A stretch of 64,000 nt of DNA from Amaurobius ferox (lineage: Eukaryota > Arthropoda > Arachnida > Araneae > Amaurobiidae): assembly GCA_951213105.1 (NCBI GenBank), contig OX578146.1, positions 113,812,127 to 113,876,126 of the forward strand. Reading direction: 5' to 3'. Shown here in pieces: positions 34,186 to 46,705 of this stretch (the first letter of the stretch is position 1; every line of letters begins with the position of its first letter). The notes under the pieces are model-generated. The model saw nothing but the letters and a program-made list of their open reading frames with translations. It did no database searches and was not told the origin of the DNA. Position numbers and translations under genes: made by a program.

Positions 34186-34760
34186 AAGCCAAGCTTTTAG
34201 CACACTTCACAAATAATATTTACTTCAGCACCTAGAAGAATTTATCTTAACGCAGACGACTCCAAAAATAAGTGAAGAGTTTATCCTCTACTGAGAAAAT
34301 GGTGGGAGATTGTAAGATTGTAGTACATTGAAATAATATAAACCAAGATTTAAGCACACTTTATAAAGAATATTTGTTTCTGTGTCTGAAAGAATTTATC
34401 TTAATGCAGATGACTCCGAAAATAAGGTATGGGTTTTCTCTATACTGGGAAAATGATGTGAGAGTGTAGTACGATAGAATTAAAAATGCCAAGATTTAAG
34501 CACAGTTTACAAATAATATTTCCTTCTCTGGCTGGAAGAATATATAGCATGAGTTTTCTATACCGGGAAAATGGCGTGAGAGTGTAATATATTGGAATTA
34601 AATAAGCCAAGCTTTAAGCACACTTTGCAAAAAATATATATTTCTGTGTCTGGAATAATTTATCTTAATGCAGATGACTCCGAAAATAAGGTAAGAGTTT
34701 TTTCGATACTGGGAAAAAGGAGTGAGTGAGAGTGTAATATGTTGGAATTAAAAAGTTTAA
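34186..34760. repeat. Tandem repeat of about 150 bp, four diverged units
   Basis: GCCAAG.TTTAAGCACACTT begins units at about 34188, 34342, 34488 and 34606. Each unit contains GAATTTATCTTAATGCAGAT, GACTCCGAAAATAAGG and CTGGGAAAATG.TGTGAGAGTG. The third is shortened by an internal deletion. Confidence 0.8.
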
Positions 34761-34879
34761 GAGGAGTGTGTGTTATGAAAAAATAGTTTAAAATATATTT
34801 CGGGGAAATGTGTGTTTTTGATAGGGCACGTTTAAATATCTGTATCATTTATTGTACTTTTATTTATCAACATGTAAGT

Positions 34880-36920
34880 GCAGAATTTTATGAAATCGAT
34901 TAAAATTTTCAAGGGAATTACATTTTAAGAAATACAAAATTTAAATTTTTATAGGGCCCCGTACGAAAACATTTCCAATGAGTAACATGTGTCCCATACA
35001 CTAATAAGGTGATATACAAAATTTCAGCATTTTATCATAAAAAGTCCCAGAGATATGAAAAGACAAAAATGCTGACTTAAACCACTTTTCGATGCATCGA
35101 CATGGGTTCTCAGAAGGAAAAAATCATATCGGCAGATCGCGTTTCAGGGGTCATACACAAATTACGAAAGATAAGAATCCCCATACACTAATAAGGTGAT
35201 ATACAAAATTTCAGCATTTTATCATAAAAAGTCCCAGAGATATGAAAAGACAAAAATGCTGACTTAAACCACTTTTCGATGCATCGACATAGGTTCTCAG
35301 AAGGAAAAAATCATATCGGCAGATCGCGTTTCAGGAGTCATACACAAATTACGAAAGATAAGAATCCCCATACACTAATAAGGTGATATACAAAATTTCA
35401 GCATTTTATCATAAAAAGTCCCAGAGATATGAAAAGACAAAAATGCTGACTTAAACCACTTTTCGATGCATCGACATGGGTTCTCAGAAGGAAAAAATCA
35501 TATCGGCAGATCGCGTTTCAGGGGTCATACACAAATTACGAAAGATAAGAATCCCCATACACTAATAAGGTGATATACAAAATTTCAGCATTTTATCACA
35601 AAAAGTCCCAGAGATATGAAAAGACAAAAATGCTGACTTAAACCACTTTTCGATGCATCGACATGGGTTCTCAGAAGGAAAAAATCATATCGGCAGATCG
35701 CGTTTCAGAGGTCATACACAAATTACGAAAGATAAGAATCCCCATACACTAATAAGGTGGTATACAAAATTTCAGCATTTTATCACAAAAAGTCCCAGAG
35801 ATATGAAAAGACAAAAATGCTGACTTAAACCACTTTTCGATGCATCGACATGGGTTCTCAGAAGGAAAAAATCATATCGCCAGATCGCGTTTCAGGGGTC
35901 ATACACAAATTACGAAAGATAAGAATCCCCATACACTAATAAGGTGATATACAAAATTTCAGCATTTTATCATAAAAAGTCCCAGAGATATGAAAAGACA
36001 AAAATGCTGACTTAAACCACTTTTCGATGCATCGACATGGGTTCTCAGAAGGAAAAAATCATATCGGCAGATCGCGTTTCAGGGGTCATACACAAATTAC
36101 GAAAGATAAGAATCCCCATACACTAATAAGGTGATATACAAAATTTCAGCATTTTATCATAAAAAGTCCCAGAGATATGAAAAGACAAAAATGCTGACTT
36201 AAACCACTTTTCGATGCATCGACATGGGTTCTCAGAAGGAAAAAATCATATCGGCAGATCGCGTTTCAGGGGTCATACACAAATTACGAAAGATAGGAAT
36301 CCCCATACACTAATAAGGTGATATACAAAATTTCAGCATTTTATCATAAAAAGTCCCAGATATATGAAAAGACAAAAATGCTGACTTAAACCACTTTTCG
36401 ATGCATCGACATGGGTTCTCAGAAGGAAAAAATCATATCGGCAGATCGCGTTTCAGGGGTCATACACAAATTACGAAAGATAAGAATGATTACGTAAATA
36501 AATAATAATATTCCTATTTATTGGTACACGAGTATCTACACTGTGCAGAAATAATAACTTTATACAAAGATTACAAAGTTTGTTCAAAATGTTTTCCATC
36601 CATGCCAAAGATCCATTAAAGATAAGAGTCAGATATTATTTGCCTATGATGCATTTCTGCGTTGGGACATTTGCACTCTTGCTATAAGCATTTACATTTT
36701 AATTTGTGATTGATCCTTCACCAACTTTGTTTAAACATATCTCTGGGACTTTTCATGATAAAATGCTGAAATTTTGTACATCACCTTATTAGTGTATGGG
36801 GCACATTTTACTCATCGGAAATGTTTTGTACGGGGGCCGTATAAAAATATATATTCTGTATTTCTAAAAATTTACTCCCCTGAAAATTTTTATCGATTTC
36901 ATAAAATTCTGTAGCTTTTT
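34880..36920. mobile_element. Fold-back element enclosing a satellite array
   Basis: The left arm at about 34880-35060 (CAGAATTTTATGAAATCGAT, AACATTTCCAATGAGTAACA, AATAAGGTGATATACAAAAT) is inverted at about 36735-36915 (ACATCACCTTATTAGTGTAT, TACTCATCGGAAATGTTTTG, ATCGATTTCATAAAATTCTG). The arms share one partial satellite monomer at their inner ends, so the array at 34988-36483 grew from sequence belonging to the element. A possible right terminus (CCCTGTATATAT, about 37007) resembles that of the fold-back element at 51.4 kb. No matching left terminus was found. Confidence 0.8.
34988..36483 (+). repeat. 187-bp satellite, eight nearly identical monomers
   Basis: GAATCCCCATACACTAATAA recurs exactly every 187 bases at 35175, 35362, 35549, 35736, 35923, 36110 and 36297. 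The first unit starts at about 34988 in slightly different sequence. Units differ at only a few positions (CATAAAAAG/CACAAAAAG; GGTGATAT/GGTGGTAT at about 35759; ATCGGCAG/ATCGCCAG at about 35877; CAGAGATAT/CAGATATAT at about 36360). Such homogeneity implies recent amplification or gene conversion. Confidence 0.97.
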
Positions 36921-38658
36921 CTACGCAATTTTGTAATTTATTATATATATATCTAAGATCAATATTTAAGGAATAAAAGCTGATGTCAATGTTTTTGGGA
37001 AACCCTGTATATATTCTAATTGTGGCGATGCTGAAGTTGAACGGACATTCCCTTAATGCTATTTCAATTAGTGTAAACTAAGTATTTTTAAGAAAGCAAC
37101 AAAAAAGATTCTATGAGTGAAATTTTCTTAAAAAAGGATATGCACTTATTACAGATGAAAAACTATCCCCAAAAGAAATATTCACGCCAGAATAAATTAC
37201 AATTTGTGGTATAACTTTTAAAAAGAACCCCACAAATACGGAAATTTAACACATTTTCATTAAAAAAGATATCATAACACTTGTGCTGGGAAAAAATTTC
37301 TCACCATCTTCGTATAATTCACACACACATTTTAAAGGAAAACCCGAGAATACATCAGAAGAAAAACGAGAAAGATTACGATTAAAGTAATATTTTTCAT
37401 TTTAATCGTCGGGAATGGAAGTAAAATGGCGCGCACATTTCTTTAAAAAGCTCTGAATAAACTAGTTATAATTTTCTGCGGATTTAGTTTTGAACTTTAA
37501 AGCAGAGAGCAAAAACGTATTTTTATTTTTTATACGATATGCGTTATATCCTTAAAAGTACTGGGACACCTTAACGTATTTGCATATTGCAGATTCAGGA
37601 ATAACTTGTTTCATCAGCATAATACGTATTTCATAGATTGTTTTCCTACCTTTAAAATATAACCCAGAAATATTTAAAATATAATTCTGACCCTTTCAAT
37701 CTGAGTAGCTTTGCATCTTGCCACTCTCATTGAAACAATTTAGGACTCTGAGCAGAGTAAATCTTGAAATAAATAGGAAAGGAAAGGGAAGAAACAGAAG
37801 AATGTGACGGAAGTGACATCATATTTTTATGAATACGTACCATTGTTATAATTGAAATTTCTGGATCGCTTGATGTTGTCGGCGAATTTGGTGAAATATC
37901 GCCAGCTTGGTGATTGTTGGCGAGTTCTAAAAAATCCTCGAATTTTGTAAATTTGCTAAGAATGTCACGTGTTCAATAAGTAAAATACACTTTCTGCAAA
38001 GAATAAGAAAAACTTGAGGAATGTATATAAGCATGAATAATACAACAGTGCAAGATACAGCTGTTTCAAGGATATTCTGGATCTCCTCCGTCAGTGCAAG
38101 AGAATCAAGAAACCCGTAGTCCAAATGACAAATGGGTGTTTCGTGTTTTTTTCCATAACTTTCTACAGAATGTATGGTATATCAGCACGCCATTGTTCAG
38201 TTGGGCTGTTAGTAAAGCAGAGTAAAAGTATCTGCTGAACTCAATAAAAAATGCATGATTTTTCTCCTGATTATATATACCCGCTAAGTTGCATTATTTT
38301 TTTATTTCTAGCAGCAGCACTTGATACAAATCATTCGCTGGTGAACAAATACACAACACCAAAAATACAGGAGAAAAACTATTACAAGAAACAAGAAGCA
38401 TGAACAAGCAACAAAAACAGCAATAAAACAAACATAGGAGATGGAGATATATGGACGATAGACAGAAATACAAATAACGCTGTATTATAAAACAATACTG
38501 GTAGAAAAGTGTAAAAAACTTAAAATTTTAGATCTGCTGGATCTGCGTATCAAGATTTGTGTGATATGTCAGTTTGCCCTTATTGCTTACGTAGACCGCA
38601 CGCTCTCCCAATGGAGTGACTACAAAGGTTGTATTTAAACGTTTCATCGTCAATAACA
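36921..38658. other. Unassigned, AT-rich
   Basis: A motif at 37875-37920 (GGCGAATTTGGTGAAATATC, GCCAGCTTGG) also occurs in variants near 20875-20960 and 25620-25690, so it belongs to a dispersed repeat. No gene seen. Confidence 0.4.
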
Positions 38659-39966
38659 AACAAGAAAGATTATGATTAAAGCATTGAGTATGAAACACTT
38701 TCCAACTTCAATGCAATTTTATTTAAACATGTCAAAAATGCAATACATTCCTCAGTAATATTTTAAAACTTATCACAATACTACATTGATTTATTATATT
38801 TGAAAACTTAAACCTTCATCGAAAAAAATGAACTTTATTCAAATGACGGCATTGAATTATAAATTGCCTGGTTTAAACATCTCTAAAATGTGATATATTA
38901 CTCGGTAATAATTTTAGAATTATCATAATACCACGATAATTTATTATATTTAAAAATTTCATCGAAAACAACTGAAATTCATTCAAATGACGTCATAGAA
39001 AAAATAACACGCCTGGCTCGCTCTAAAAAAGCAGCATTTCATTCATAAATAATTTCCCATCCATGTCATTCATCAAAATACTATAATATAATTTATTTTA
39101 TTTAAAAATGAAGACCATGGAGCTACAAATAATTTAACTCTATGCTTAAAACTTCATCGCAAAAAATCGTCATTCTCTCGGTAAAGTCAATGAATATTTC
39201 TTTCATATCAGCTATGCAGACTCCATGAGCTAAATTCTTTTGCGTTAAAAAAATACAGCAATTCCTATACAACTCATTCTACATATTTTGCTGTTTACAT
39301 TTTACATAAGTGAAAAATAGGCTTCGTTGTAGAAATAATCAAATTTGGATGAGCATTTAAACTCATATATATTGTAATTGCGCTGTTTTATTATGTAGAT
39401 GCACAAAATTTAAACCAAAATAAAGTGGTTTTAGGACGGATACAACACTCAATATGAAATAAAGAAAACTTTAAAAATCCCGATTTTGAGACAAGATGGA
39501 TGCCATATATAATTTTGAAGTGGATCACGTGATACTTTCATATCATGGTGACGTGATACTTTCATTTAAGAGGTGTTATTATTATTTTAATTTTTATTTA
39601 TAAAACTACTGAATATATTTCGCTGAATTTTTTTTTTATATATTTTATGGAACAATTTGAATATTGCCTAAAATTTTCGAAGCAATTTGTGAATTTTAAA
39701 TCCGCTTAAAAAATATTTGAAAAATTTGGTCCCGTAGGGCTCAATGTATTTCATTTTTTCAACCCGGGTTCAATCCAAAACTAATTGGGTGATATTATTC
39801 ATTTATATTCCCATAGGTGCTACAGACTGTCTGAACAACATACAAAAATTTCATTTTGATTAAGTCATTTTTACGGCAGTTATCGTGCTAACGGACAGAC
39901 AGACAGACAGACAGACAGAATGAACAAAGTCATAAACACTTTTCAACTTTGTTGTAAAGTGTTAAA
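38659..39966 (+). repeat. Family A, near full-length (A6)
   Basis: Runs from AACAAGAAAGATTATGATTA to TTGTTGTAAAGTGTTAAAA. It contains the internal landmarks CACGTGATACTTTCATATCA, CAACCCGGGTTCAATCC, AACTAATTGGGTGATATTAT and a short (GACA)n tract. About 1.31 kb, no open frame of substance. Confidence 0.9.
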
Positions 39967-40242
39967 AACCCAAAACTATCGGAATATTTTCTGTACCAGT
40001 GTCACACGTAACATACATCAACATTTTCCCATTCGAAATATATTTTATGTTTTCTTAAAATGGCATCATAGAGCAACATTTGGCATAATTAGGTGCAAAA
40101 GAGGTAATTTTTGGCTGAATGACCGCGAAACTTAACAGTTTCAATCAGTATAGCGAAAATAACCGATATACATTCTTTGAGTTCATGTCGTCATTAGTTC
40201 CTTCTGAGGGGCGGAGGAGGGAGGGGTAAGTTACTTCCTCTC

Positions 40243-40464
40243 TTGATGGGATACATTATAAACTTGATATCAATCGAAATACTATTTTTACAGCTATGCA
40301 GAGCTAGGTTACACTTTATATTGTCTACAGTATTTAGTGATGAATTCAATAGATGGGCTCAACAGTTAAGTTCACAGTTTAGATATGAACCCAACGAAAC
40401 ACTTTGGGACAAGCTACATGTCATGGACACTAATCTTCAAACATTTCCTAAAAGTTGTTTTTAA
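40243..40464 (+). other. Orphan 73-codon frame (possible terminal exon)
   Basis: A plus frame with a non-repetitive peptide (FSDEFNRWAQQLSSQFRYEP, then NETLWDKLHVMDTNL) ends in TAA. A splice-acceptor-like TTTTTACAG lies near 40290, so the coding part may begin there. It sits between two family A copies and has no recognised domain. It may be a fragment of an element gene or chance. Confidence 0.2.
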
Positions 40465-40902
40465 AATTTTTCTGGAGTGATATTCAAATATAAGCAGCAT
40501 TTTGTCCTAAATGTTTTTTCCGGTACTTAAGTATAGATTCTGATCAGGCCAGTCAAACTCGTAGTTTGCAGAAACATTCATGAAATATTATGGAAGGAGC
40601 AAATCACATCAGCAAAGTACTTTCAGTTTGAATGAGTTATTGCATTTGTTCATTTAACACGACCAGCAAATATGTAGCACGGTCATGAAATTTAAAAGTA
40701 AGAATAATTCAATTTGACTAATTAAATGTGCTATGAAATATTTGAAATATCAAGTAATTATACATTTCTGAATCATTCACAAAATTTCAAACAACATATA
40801 TTAATTTAACTTTCCTGATCTATAATATTAAAGCATGATCGCGTATGTATGCTCGTATGTTCCCCGTATTATAAACCTTCTATTCGGCCAAGGATATTAT
40901 TT

Positions 40903-42250
40903 AACAAGAAAGATCAATCATGCTTAAAGCATTGATTATGAAACACTTTCCAACTTCAATGCAATTTTATTTAAACATGTCTAAAATGCAATACATTCCT
41001 CGGTAATAATTTGAAACTTATCACAATACTGCATTAATTTATTATATTTGAAAACTTAAACCTTCATCGAAAAAAATGAACTTCATTCAAATGACGGCAT
41101 TGAAATATAAATTGCCTGGTTTAAACATCTCTAAAATGTGATACATTTCTCGGTAATAGTTTTAGAATTATCATAATACTACGATAATTATAAATGATAT
41201 TTGAAATGATATTTATGATATTTGAAAACTTCATCGAAAACAACTGAAATTAATTCAAATGGCGTCATAGAAAAAATAACACGCCTGGATCTCTCTATAA
41301 AAACAGGATTTCATTCATAACTTTCTCCCATTCATTTCATTCATCACAATACTATAATAATTTATTTTATTTAAACATTTCGTTTAAGACCATGGAGCTA
41401 CAAGAAATTAAACTCTATGCTTGAAACTTCATCGAACAAAATCGTCCTTCTCTTTATGAGATCAATTAATATTTCATTCATATCAGCCATGCAGACTCCA
41501 TGGACTAAATTATTTTGTGTTAAAAAAATACAGGAATTCTAATACAACTCATTCTATATATTTTGCTGTTTACATTTTACATAGGTGAAAAATAGGCTTA
41601 GTTGTAGAAATATTCAAATTTAGATGAGCATTTAAACTCAAATATATTGTCATTGTGTTGTTTCCGTATGTAGATGCACAGAATTTAAGCAAAAATAAAG
41701 TAGTTTTAGGACGGATACAACACTCAATATGAATTAAAAAGAACTTTCAAAAATCACGATTTTGAAACAAGATGGATGCCATATATCATTTTGAAGTGGG
41801 TCATGTGATCGTTTCATATCATGGTCACGTGATCGTTTCATATAAGAGGTGTAATTACTATTTTAATTTTTATTTAAAAAACTACTGAATATATTTCGCT
41901 GAATTTTTTTTTCAAATATTTTATGGAACAATTTGAATATTACCTAAAATTTTCGAAGCAATTTGCGAATTTTAAATCCGCTTAAAAAATGTTTGAAAAA
42001 TTAGGTCCCATAGGGCTCAATGTATTTCATTTTTTCGACCCGGGTTCAATCCAAAACTAATTGGGTGATATTATTCATTTATATTCCCATAGGTTCTACA
42101 GACCGTCTGAACAACATACTAAAATTTCATTTTGATTAAGTCATTTTTACGGCAGTTATCGTGCTAACGGACAGACAGACAGACACACAGACAGACAGAC
42201 AGAATGAAAAAAGTCATAAACACTTTTCAACTTTGTTGTAAAGTGTTAAA
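40903..42250 (+). repeat. Family A, full-length reference copy (A7)
   Basis: From AACAAGAAAGATCAATCATG to GTTGTAAAGTGTTAAAA, 1348 bp. It has a direct sub-terminal repeat: AAACACTTTCCAACTT near the start and AAACACTTTTCAACTT near the end. A GACA-type microsatellite lies about 80 bp from the 3' end (42171-42202). No coding capacity. Superfamily uncertain; the fixed microsatellite position recalls microsatellite-associated Helitron-like repeats, but the Helitron ends are not seen. Confidence 0.9.
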
Positions 42251-43430
42251 AATCCGTAAAAAGGAATTATTCATATACGTATGTGGACAAACACTTAACA
42301 TGGTTCTTACAATTTCTGATGCTTTTAATCTTGATGATTTTGAAGCAAGATAAAATAAAATCTTATTTACTAATCGTGCGATCAACACCAGTTAATGTAT
42401 TCATTTTAACTCAAGTAAATCTGCATAACTTGCTATTATTCATGTTTCCTTTGTCATTATTATTACAGAAACTAGAATTTGATCCCGTGAAAGACAGTGA
42501 AAATAAGAATCTTAACGTTAAAAAAGTTGCAGTTTAATTTCTTATTTTTCCGATAACAATGTATGACACTTAACTTCGAAAATGGTTGTGTCAATTAAAA
42601 ATTGATCTAGTTAGTTTCTGACCCGTGGTCAAATTGTAAGAGACTTTAAACCTTCTCTTCCGTTTCATCCACTCTGGAAATAAAATGGAACTCTGTCCCC
42701 TTTAATTGAGATTCAATGGTAGAGAATAAAAGTGGTATATAATATAATATAAGTGGTAGATAACTGCCAAATCAACGGAGGGCTACTTGGGAGTCTGGAA
42801 AGACATTGAAAAACCTGGAAGACCGAAATTGCGATTACGTTAGGTTCTTTCCGATGGTGGATAGTATAAGTGTTAGATTTTACCATCTAGAACAGCAGGG
42901 TCTTCTAGAGAGTCTATAAGCTTTTTTGAGACCCTGTCTCTCATTGCAGGAAGGATTGAGATGAACGAGAGATTGAGATGAAGAGAATCTAATGGTACAA
43001 GATTTTCGATAAATCGAAAATCTTGTTCCATTAGATTCTATACCTTAGTTGATACTATAAGTGTGCGATTATTCCGCTTTCTAAGACAAAGAGGGGCATC
43101 TGATGGGGGGGGGGGAGGCTGGAAAGGCAAAACCAAGTTAAATAATTATCTATAATAATTAGACGTATCATATAGACACGGGTATGAGTAGCTTTTGAGT
43201 ATAAAGATATTTCCATAGTAATTTCCACAAGTTACTAACATTTGACAAGGAGCTCTGTCGAGCTGAAAAAGACAGTGATCCATTTCATAAAAGTGGCACA
43301 AAGTGAATCGCACAAAGTTGTTCAGAATAAGTTATGTAAAGTGTCTGAAGACGCTTGAGAATTGTGCATAGTATATGTAATGATAAAGTCCCGTTAGTGG
43401 ATCGAAAAATTTTCATATAATATTAAATAA
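42251..43430. other. Unassigned, with small hairpin
   Basis: Mostly AT-rich and unassigned. GATAGTATAAGTG/GATACTATAAGTG phrases near 42861 and 43049 suggest an old duplication. Confidence 0.4.
42984..43039. repeat. 27-bp hairpin with 2-nt loop
   Basis: AGAATCTAATGGTACAAG + ATTTTCGAT pairs with ATCGAAAAT + CTTGTTCCATTAGATTCT with one mismatch. Too short for a typical animal miRNA precursor. Likely the remains of an inverted repeat. Confidence 0.7.
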
Positions 43431-43976
43431 TTAGTAGTCGCCATAATTGGAATTTTTGTCATGGATGATATCCAGAGGTAGTTGATACACTGAATTAATA
43501 ATATTAATGACTAGTTTGGGAGGATATGCATTAGTAGTTGCAGTATTTAATAATTCTATAAAATGTGTTAATTTATAATTATCATCACACATTTTATTTA
43601 TTCTAAGAACCTGGTGTAATATAATATTTCTATTTCTATACGCAGATAAGTACAAGCAAGATTTAAATAGCTGAATTTTAGAAGTATTAAAATAAATATA
43701 TATTCTATTAGTATATACGTTTATAGCCAGATTATTATTTTGTGTATCTAAATTTATATCTAAAATGTTAAAAATATTAGAACCATTATTAATTGTAGAA
43801 TCAGTTAATTGTTGATTATTTGAATAAAAGTTAAATGCCATAGGATGCCACTGAATAAATTCGAATTCGATATTTTGAAGAAAATGAAGTTTAAAATCTC
43901 TAATATCGTTTGAAATAATTCTGAAAAAAAAATGGCCATCTATGTCTATATGGTATGTATTTTTATATGTCGTTGC
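43431..43976 (-). other. Long AT-rich orphan frame, perhaps a reverse-transcriptase tail
   Basis: The minus frame is open for about 181 codons from a stop near 43977 to a stop at 43431; the first ATG is at 43841 (136 codons). The order of motifs recalls the segment after the RT palm in Penelope-like elements: ILDINLDTQNNNLAINVY, then HQVLRINKMCDDNYKLTHF, then AYPPKLVINIIN, compared with a pattern of LD-hydrophobic strand, R-I-C-D/S, and YP..L...I. The resemblance is weak and from memory. The absence of a clear start suggests an element fragment. Confidence 0.3.
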
Positions 43977-44968
43977 TCAGTGGTAAGATAAGACTGGAAA
44001 TCAAACAATAACTTTAATGATTGCCATAGTTGTAGTGCTTCATCGAAATATAATAATTCCTTATTCTTAATGTAGAAAATATGGTAATTTCCGAATCAAT
44101 TTTGCTATATAAATGCTTATGAGAATATATTTATTTTTATTTATACTCATTTTTTTCCATTCATGGAAATATAATGTATTTTCATTAAAAAATCTATCGC
44201 TACCATTTGTGTTAAAGTGAAAAAACTATCTCTTATTTGGTATTTCAATGAAACACATTCAGAAAAAATATGAAAGAACTTATGCAAAATAAAAGTGAGC
44301 TCGACATTGTATCAGTATTTTTCGTTTTAATAAAATAGTGAAAGTAAAATGGAAAAGTGCGTTTCGATGTGAATAACATCTATGGTTGGGATTTTCCAGG
44401 CAGAAATTAAAACGTTATAAAAATATAATCATTTTGGACGAGTATATCCCGGAACCTACTAGATAAAAATGCAAATAATTTATATAGTTTTATCATAATT
44501 AGGGTTTAAATTATGAATATATAAAAATAATTTTAATATTTAAATATTTGAACTTTCTTTTCGAATCTTTATTTTAAAAGTATTTGTCTGAGAGAGTTTT
44601 TTAACTTTTCTTAATTTCACTCGAAATGCTTTCCAAACAATAAAAGATAGAGGTAAATAGCAAGAAACAAAAACACATATGTATAAGGAAATTTAATTAC
44701 TGAATCTATACTTATTTTTACAAAAACTTCAAGTTATCAGTTGAAGACTAAAAATTTCCGTTTTCAAGTTTGTAATGCTTATATCTCAAAAACTGAATGT
44801 GCTAGCTATGAACAATAAGCCAGAATGTGAGTTCCGATAGTGTTCATAATTGGATTTTTGATCAAGCTTATAGTTTTTGAAGTATAGTAATTATAATTTC
44901 GATATTTTAATATTTTAACTTGGGTTTTCCAATGTAGGAAGGGGGAAATTTGTAATATATAAATTTGT
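43977..44968. other. Unassigned, AT-rich
   Basis: 44400-44950 shares phrases, inverted, with about 8000-8700 (old dispersed repeat). No gene. Confidence 0.4.
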
Positions 44969-45132
44969 AATTTTTTTAACAAAATGAATATCGTGCTTAT
45001 GGATCAAGGAGTAAGTAAACAGATTGAGCTGCAACAATCGTGGCATTTTAAAAATGCCACGATTGTTGCAGCTCAATCTGTTTACTCACTCCTTGGTCCA
45101 GAAGCACGATATTCATTTTGTTAAAAAAATTA
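44969..45132. repeat. Near-perfect 82-bp inverted repeat (long hairpin)
   Basis: AATTTTTTTAACAAAATGAA ... CAACAATCGTGGCATTTT is followed directly by its reverse complement, with only about three mismatches over 82 positions and almost no loop. It would fold into a long double-stranded RNA if transcribed. No target duplication was identified. Confidence 0.9.
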
Positions 45133-45227
45133 GAAGGTTAAATGAACTTGGGGATTCAAAAGATGTTTAATGATTGGTGAGGTTTGAACAGAATAGATGA
45201 AAATAAATGTATTCAAGTACGAATTTA

Positions 45228-45352
45228 GGTGCTATATATTAACTTGAAAACTTGGTGCTATATATTAACTTGAAAACTTGGTGCTATATATTAACTTGGT
45301 GCTATATATTAACTTGGTGCTATATATTAACTTGGTTTATATATTAACTTGA
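45228..45352. repeat. Tandem repeat GGTGCTATATATTAACTT
   Basis: Two units of about 28 bp (with GAAAACTT appended) are followed by three or four shorter units of about 20 bp without it. Confidence 0.85.
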
Positions 45353-46392
45353 AAGTAAAATAATCTCGTCAGATATATTGTATGAGTTTAATATATATAC
45401 CAAGTTAGTTAGTAAAATCAAATTAATATCTGTAGCGCTTTGAAAGAAGACAGTAAAAGAAAAAAAGAGTCTAATAAAATCAAATACGCTTGTTGAACTT
45501 TACTGGAGTATTATTTTACAAAATGTTATTCACGCAAAAACGTTTTCGCTCCATCGTACTGGTACCACCGCCAAATTTTTTAGAAGGCGCAACAAACCGC
45601 AGTTGTGGATATCAGGAAAATATTTGGTCTTGTGTATGAATAGAAAAAAAAATACTAAATTAGATAGATACTTACTCGTCATATTTTCCAGGTTTTGCTT
45701 GAATAAAGTGAAGAAAAAGTAATTACTTTGCTGCTATAGATAAGATAATGTAATTATTATTAGTATATCCTATTCTTGGACTAGTTATATGAGTACAATC
45801 TGATGTATTTCAACATCTTACTCCATATCAAAAATCTACACTATAATCTTTAAAGTGTGTTTGTATGTTTACCCCGTCACACAAATGAAAGACAAATAGT
45901 TATGAAAAGACAAGAACAAGAAAGAACAGTTATGTATAAAGAAATTGATTATTAAACACTTTCCAACTCGAATGCAATTTTATTTAAATATCTCCAAAAT
46001 GCGATACATTCAGAGCTGATATATTTCAAATTTTCACAGTACTACAATAATTTATTATATTTGAAAACTTCGTCCAAAAAATTTTAATTTGATTCAAATG
46101 ACGTCATTGAAATATAAATCGTCTGGCTCTATGTAAAAGCAGTGAATATTTCATCCATACACTTTTACTCCAGACTCCAGAGTTAAAAAATTTTACGTGA
46201 AAACAATTCCGCAATTCTTATACAACTCATCTTATAATCACTTGTTTACATTCGGCATCAATTAAAATTAGGCTTTGTTGTACAAACAATCAAAGTTTGA
46301 TGACCACCTAAATAAATTAAGGACACAACATCGTTAGGCAGAAGGTCATTTAATAAAGACATCCCAAAGACGTACAAAGTTTTAAAAACCAT

Positions 46393-46434
46393 GCCAAAGC
46401 GCTTTCGAGCGTTAGTACACCCTTCATTAGTGAC
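46393..46434 (-). ncRNA. Degenerate hammerhead-like motif, left arm
   Basis: The inverted partner of 46706-46747. It reads GTCA, CTAATGA (core G changed to A), A, GGGTGT/ACGCTC with loop ACTA, GAAA, GCGCTT, TGGC. The core change predicts no activity. Its helix I (GTCA / TGGC) pairs better than that of the right arm, which helps define the ancestral form. Confidence 0.45.
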
Positions 46435-46705
46435 TACATGAAAATGAAACATTGATCATTCATATATAGACCATATACGTAGCAAATTTGCATAAATAAA
46501 TATAAAATATAATCTGAATTTAGTAAGTTGAATTGGCTAATAGTTAATACAAATAGACCTAAATAGTATATATATTTTTAGGTCTATTTGTATTAATTAT
46601 TAACCTATTCAACTTACCAAATTCAGATTATATTTTAAAGTTATTTACGCAAATTTGCTACGTATATGGTCCATATATGAATGAACTATGTTTGCTTTTC
46701 ATGTA

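Noticed and set aside
34988..36483. CRISPR array
   Set aside because: The 187-bp units are directly adjacent, with no variable spacers, in a eukaryotic genome. It is a satellite.
46258..46452. 64-codon minus frame (HVVTNEGCTNARKRFGM)
   Set aside because: It lies in one arm of the inverted-repeat insertion, and the other arm has diverged without preserving the frame.
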